Origin: Burkholderiales bacterium
GTDB lineage: Bacteria; Pseudomonadota; Gammaproteobacteria; Burkholderiales; SG8-41
Length of the DNA stretch: 64,000 nt
Direction of reading: 5' to 3'
Assembly: GCA_019749945.1 (NCBI GenBank)
Contig: JAIEPF010000010.1
Span: 124,001 to 188,000 of the forward strand
This document shows positions 62,004 to 64,000 of the stretch, piece by piece. The notes under the pieces were generated by a model. It searched no databases. It was not told the origin of the DNA and saw only the letters and a program-made list of their open reading frames with translations. The position numbers were made by a program, and so were the translations under genes. The stretch's first letter is position 1, and every line of letters starts with the position of its first letter.

Positions 62004-63622
62004 GCTTTTTTTGTTTCTTCCAAACCAAAATCAATCAGTGCCTGCGCGCGCAGTTTGTTTTTCTGGATTTTCGCACTGCCGGTCATCCCGATTTTTTCGA
62101 AACTGTCGACGATCTGCCCATAACGCGGCACGCGGAAATTCGCCAGTTTCTCTTTGCTCCAGGCGATGATTTCCTGCGGCGTCGCGGTTTCGCCGTCGCG
62201 CAGGATCACGTAGGCCGCGGGCACTTCCACCAGTCGCGGATCGGGCACGCCGATGACCTGCGCCTGTTTGATTTTCGGATGTTTGTGCAGCACGTCCTCG
62301 ACTTCGGCCGGTGCGACATTTTCGCCGCCGACGCGGAACACGTCCTTGATGCGGGTCAGGAACTTGAGCCGGCCGTCCTCGTCCATGACGCCGAGGTCGC
62401 CTGTGTGCAGCCAGCCGTCGGCGGTGATGGTTTTTGCGGTCTGCTCCGGCATCTTGTAATAACCCTGCATCACGCTCCAGCCGCGCACCTGGATTTCACC
62501 GGATTTGCCGGGCGGCATCACCGCGCCGGTTTCGGGATCGACCAGCCGCACTTCGACGTCGTCGAGGATGTGCGCCCAGCCTGCGATGCGTTTTTCGAGG
62601 TCATCGTCGTACTTCGACATGCAGACATTGGGCGAGGCTTCCGACAGCCCGTAGGCCTGGCACAGCCCTTTCATGCCCATGCGTTCGATGACCTTGCGCG
62701 ACACTTCCGGTCCGGCGGAAGCCCAGCCGTTGCGCAGCTGCAGCGGGTATTGGTCGAAGTTCGGATGGTTCAGCATCATCAGGAACATGGTGTCGTTGCC
62801 CGAGGTATGCGTGCACTCCTCGCTCCACATCGTCGCCAGCGCTTCCTCCGGTTCGAACGAGGGCGAGGACAGCAGGCAGGCGCCGGTGGTCAGCGCGGCG
62901 AGCAGCGACAGCGTGGTGCCGGCGACATGGTAGAAGGGGCGCGCGCTGTAATAACGGTCACGGGCTTTCAGGTTGAAGCGTGCCGCGACATGGGTCGCGT
63001 TGCGCAGCATGTTGTCATGGGTCAGCATCACGCCCTTGGGATGGGAGGTGGTGCCCGAAGTGAACTGCATCAGCAGCACATCGTCGGGGCTGACCGCCGG
63101 GGGCCAGGGTTCCGCGTAAACCGCGCCCCTGCTCAGCAGGGCGGCAAAACCGATGGCGCCCGCCGGGATATCGCTGCCAAGCACGACGACGGTCTCCAAG
63201 AGCGGCAGCGCGGCGTCAGGCAGCTTTTGATCCAGCGCCGGGCAAATGCCGCGCAGCATGGCGATGAAATCGATCTTCAGAAAACGATCGGTGACAAACA
63301 GCAGTTTCACATCGGCCTGCTTCAGGCAGTACAGCATTTCGTCGGCCTTGAAGCGGGTGTTGACCGGCACCGTGACCGCGCCGATGCTGGCCGCGGCGTA
63401 AAAGAAAATCACCCATTCCAGCGAATTGCCCATGCATACCGCGACATGGTCGCCGCGCCGGATGCCCAGCGCGCGCAGGCCCTGCGCGACCTCGCGCACG
63501 TTGTCGCGCAGTTCGGCATAAGTCAGGCGTTTGCCGGCAATCACCAGCGCTTCGTCCTGCGCATGCGCAGCCGCGGTGGCGGCAAGGATTTCGGCGAGGG
63601 TCTGTTTTTTCCAGATGTTCAT
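62000..63622 (-). CDS. Acyl-CoA synthetase (AMP-forming ligase)
   Basis: 540 residues from ATG 63622. AMP-binding motif MQFTSGTTSHPKGVMLTHDN, YGLSEASPNV, GWLHTGDLGVMDEDGRLKFLTRIKDVFRVGGENVAPAEVED, catalytic Lys near the end (GSAKIQKNKLR). Broad fatty-acyl or aromatic-acyl family; substrate unknown, but the adjacent enoyl-CoA hydratase and thiolase-like genes point to beta-oxidation of an imported acid. The last three residues (KKA) and the stop overlap a dispersed repeat. Confidence 0.94.
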   Translation of the reverse strand: MNIWKKQTLAEILAATAAAHAQDEALVIAGKRLTYAELRDNVREVAQGLRALGIRRGDHVAVCMGNSLEWVIFFYAAASIGAVTVPVNTRFKADEMLYCLKQADVKLLFVTDRFLKIDFIAMLRGICPALDQKLPDAALPLLETVVVLGSDIPAGAIGFAALLSRGAVYAEPWPPAVSPDDVLLMQFTSGTTSHPKGVMLTHDNMLRNATHVAARFNLKARDRYYSARPFYHVAGTTLSLLAALTTGACLLSSPSFEPEEALATMWSEECTHTSGNDTMFLMMLNHPNFDQYPLQLRNGWASAGPEVSRKVIERMGMKGLCQAYGLSEASPNVCMSKYDDDLEKRIAGWAHILDDVEVRLVDPETGAVMPPGKSGEIQVRGWSVMQGYYKMPEQTAKTITADGWLHTGDLGVMDEDGRLKFLTRIKDVFRVGGENVAPAEVEDVLHKHPKIKQAQVIGVPDPRLVEVPAAYVILRDGETATPQEIIAWSKEKLANFRVPRYGQIVDSFEKIGMTGSAKIQKNKLRAQALIDFGLEETKKA

Positions 63623-63641
63623 GTGTCCGCGGTGCTTTTGC

Positions 63642-64000
63642 TTATTTGCCCTTGAACTGCGGTTTGCGTTTTTCCTTGAAGGCGGCGACGCCTTCGACAT
63701 GGTCCTCGGTCATGCGCGCACCGCAGATCGCCAGCACTTCCATTTCCAGAAGCTGCTCCAGTGTCGGCACATACATGTACTGGAACATGCGTTTGGCCAG
63801 CGTCAGTGCGTAGGTTGCCGAGCCGGCGATGTCGCGCGCCAGTGCCAAGGCCTCGGCTTCCAACTGGTCGTCGGGCACCACCTTGCTGATCAGGCCCATC
63901 TCTTTGGCTTCGGCCGCCGGCAGCTTGCGTGCGCTGTAGACGATTTCCTTGGCGCGGGCGAGTCCCAAGTGCTGGGTGAGGAAATAAATCGCGCCGCCGT
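63642..64000 (-). CDS. Enoyl-CoA hydratase/isomerase family protein (5' part beyond window)
   Basis: C-terminal 118 residues are in the window; the N-terminus continues past the right edge. GGAIYFLTQHLGLARAKEIVYSARKLPAAEAKEMGLISKVV and the end KEKRKPQFKGK are crotonase-family hallmarks. Same strand as the acyl-CoA ligase, 19 bp upstream, so probably one transcript. Confidence 0.93.
   Translation of the reverse strand, partial: GGAIYFLTQHLGLARAKEIVYSARKLPAAEAKEMGLISKVVPDDQLEAEALALARDIAGSATYALTLAKRMFQYMYVPTLEQLLEMEVLAICGARMTEDHVEGVAAFKEKRKPQFKGK

Noticed and set aside
62279..63655. Long plus-strand frame opposite the acyl-CoA ligase (458 codons)
   Set aside because: Antisense shadow in GC-rich DNA; composition not protein-like and no ribosome binding site.

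Overview
The window is about 64 kb of GC-rich DNA from a betaproteobacterium, most likely a Burkholderiales-like and possibly uncultured lineage. This rests on conserved gene orders (exbB-exbD-lpxK-trm112-kdsB-adk, mutL-miaA, amiC-tsaE-queG, pntA-pntB) and on six solitary TctC/Bug-type periplasmic binding proteins. The class is an inference; no rRNA or tRNA gene is visible to confirm it.

Layout. 1-3.7 kb: adk (cut by the left edge), kdsB, trm112-like, lpxK, exbD and exbB, all on the minus strand. 4.2-15.6 kb: uup, a tctC, xseA, a twin cyclic-nucleotide-binding-domain protein, miaA, mutL and the transhydrogenase pair pntA/pntB. 15.6-25.7 kb: a threonine-synthase-like enzyme with a tctC, a class V aminotransferase, a DUF3047 lipoprotein, amiC-tsaE-queG, a GNAT acetyltransferase, Tat-exported msrB and a quinone oxidoreductase. 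25.7-30.0 kb: a bufferin cluster (doxX, bufC, bufB, bufA), a small exported repeat protein, and an ECF sigma factor with its NrsF-type anti-sigma factor. 30-34.8 kb: a K+-channel-like protein, a GntR regulator divergent from a TauD-like dioxygenase, a GrdB/PrdB-like selenoprotein, a 51-residue ORF and ylqF. 34.9-43.6 kb: an MFS exporter, a selenocysteine peroxiredoxin, PHB mobilisation (bdhA, phaZ), a GST, a cupin, and an operon of an unknown protein, a UGSC selenoprotein and a tctC. 43.8-57.5 kb: methyltransferase, GSTs, ankyrin and HbpS-like exported proteins, a two-component system, M48 protease, an ABC-F protein, ppk2, a diguanylate cyclase, a tctC and a ModA-like protein. 57.5-64 kb: an acyl-CoA/thiolase-type catabolic operon with two tctC genes, an alpha/beta hydrolase, an acyl-CoA ligase and a partial enoyl-CoA hydratase.

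Two systems stand out. First, three genes within 10 kb (32.3, 36.1 and 42.0 kb) each read through a single in-frame TGA at an expected redox position: UPNC in a GrdB-like protein, FTGGU in a peroxiredoxin, and UGSC. The first has a SECIS-like hairpin with the loop GGTCT, as I recall for E. coli fdhF. No sel gene lies in the window, so selenocysteine use predicts them elsewhere in the genome. Second, the bufferin cluster carries three perfect GTAACC-N16-CGAA sites, in front of bufA, a new exported repeat protein and the sigma factor itself. This marks a complete, self-contained, autoregulated sigmaF/NrsF-bufferin regulon.

The non-coding DNA also has structure: three inverted-repeat elements built of CACAGAG units, six copies of an AT-rich intergenic motif, REP-like elements, a duplicated synonymous gene 3' end, and several start codons placed exactly where a leaderless transcript would begin.
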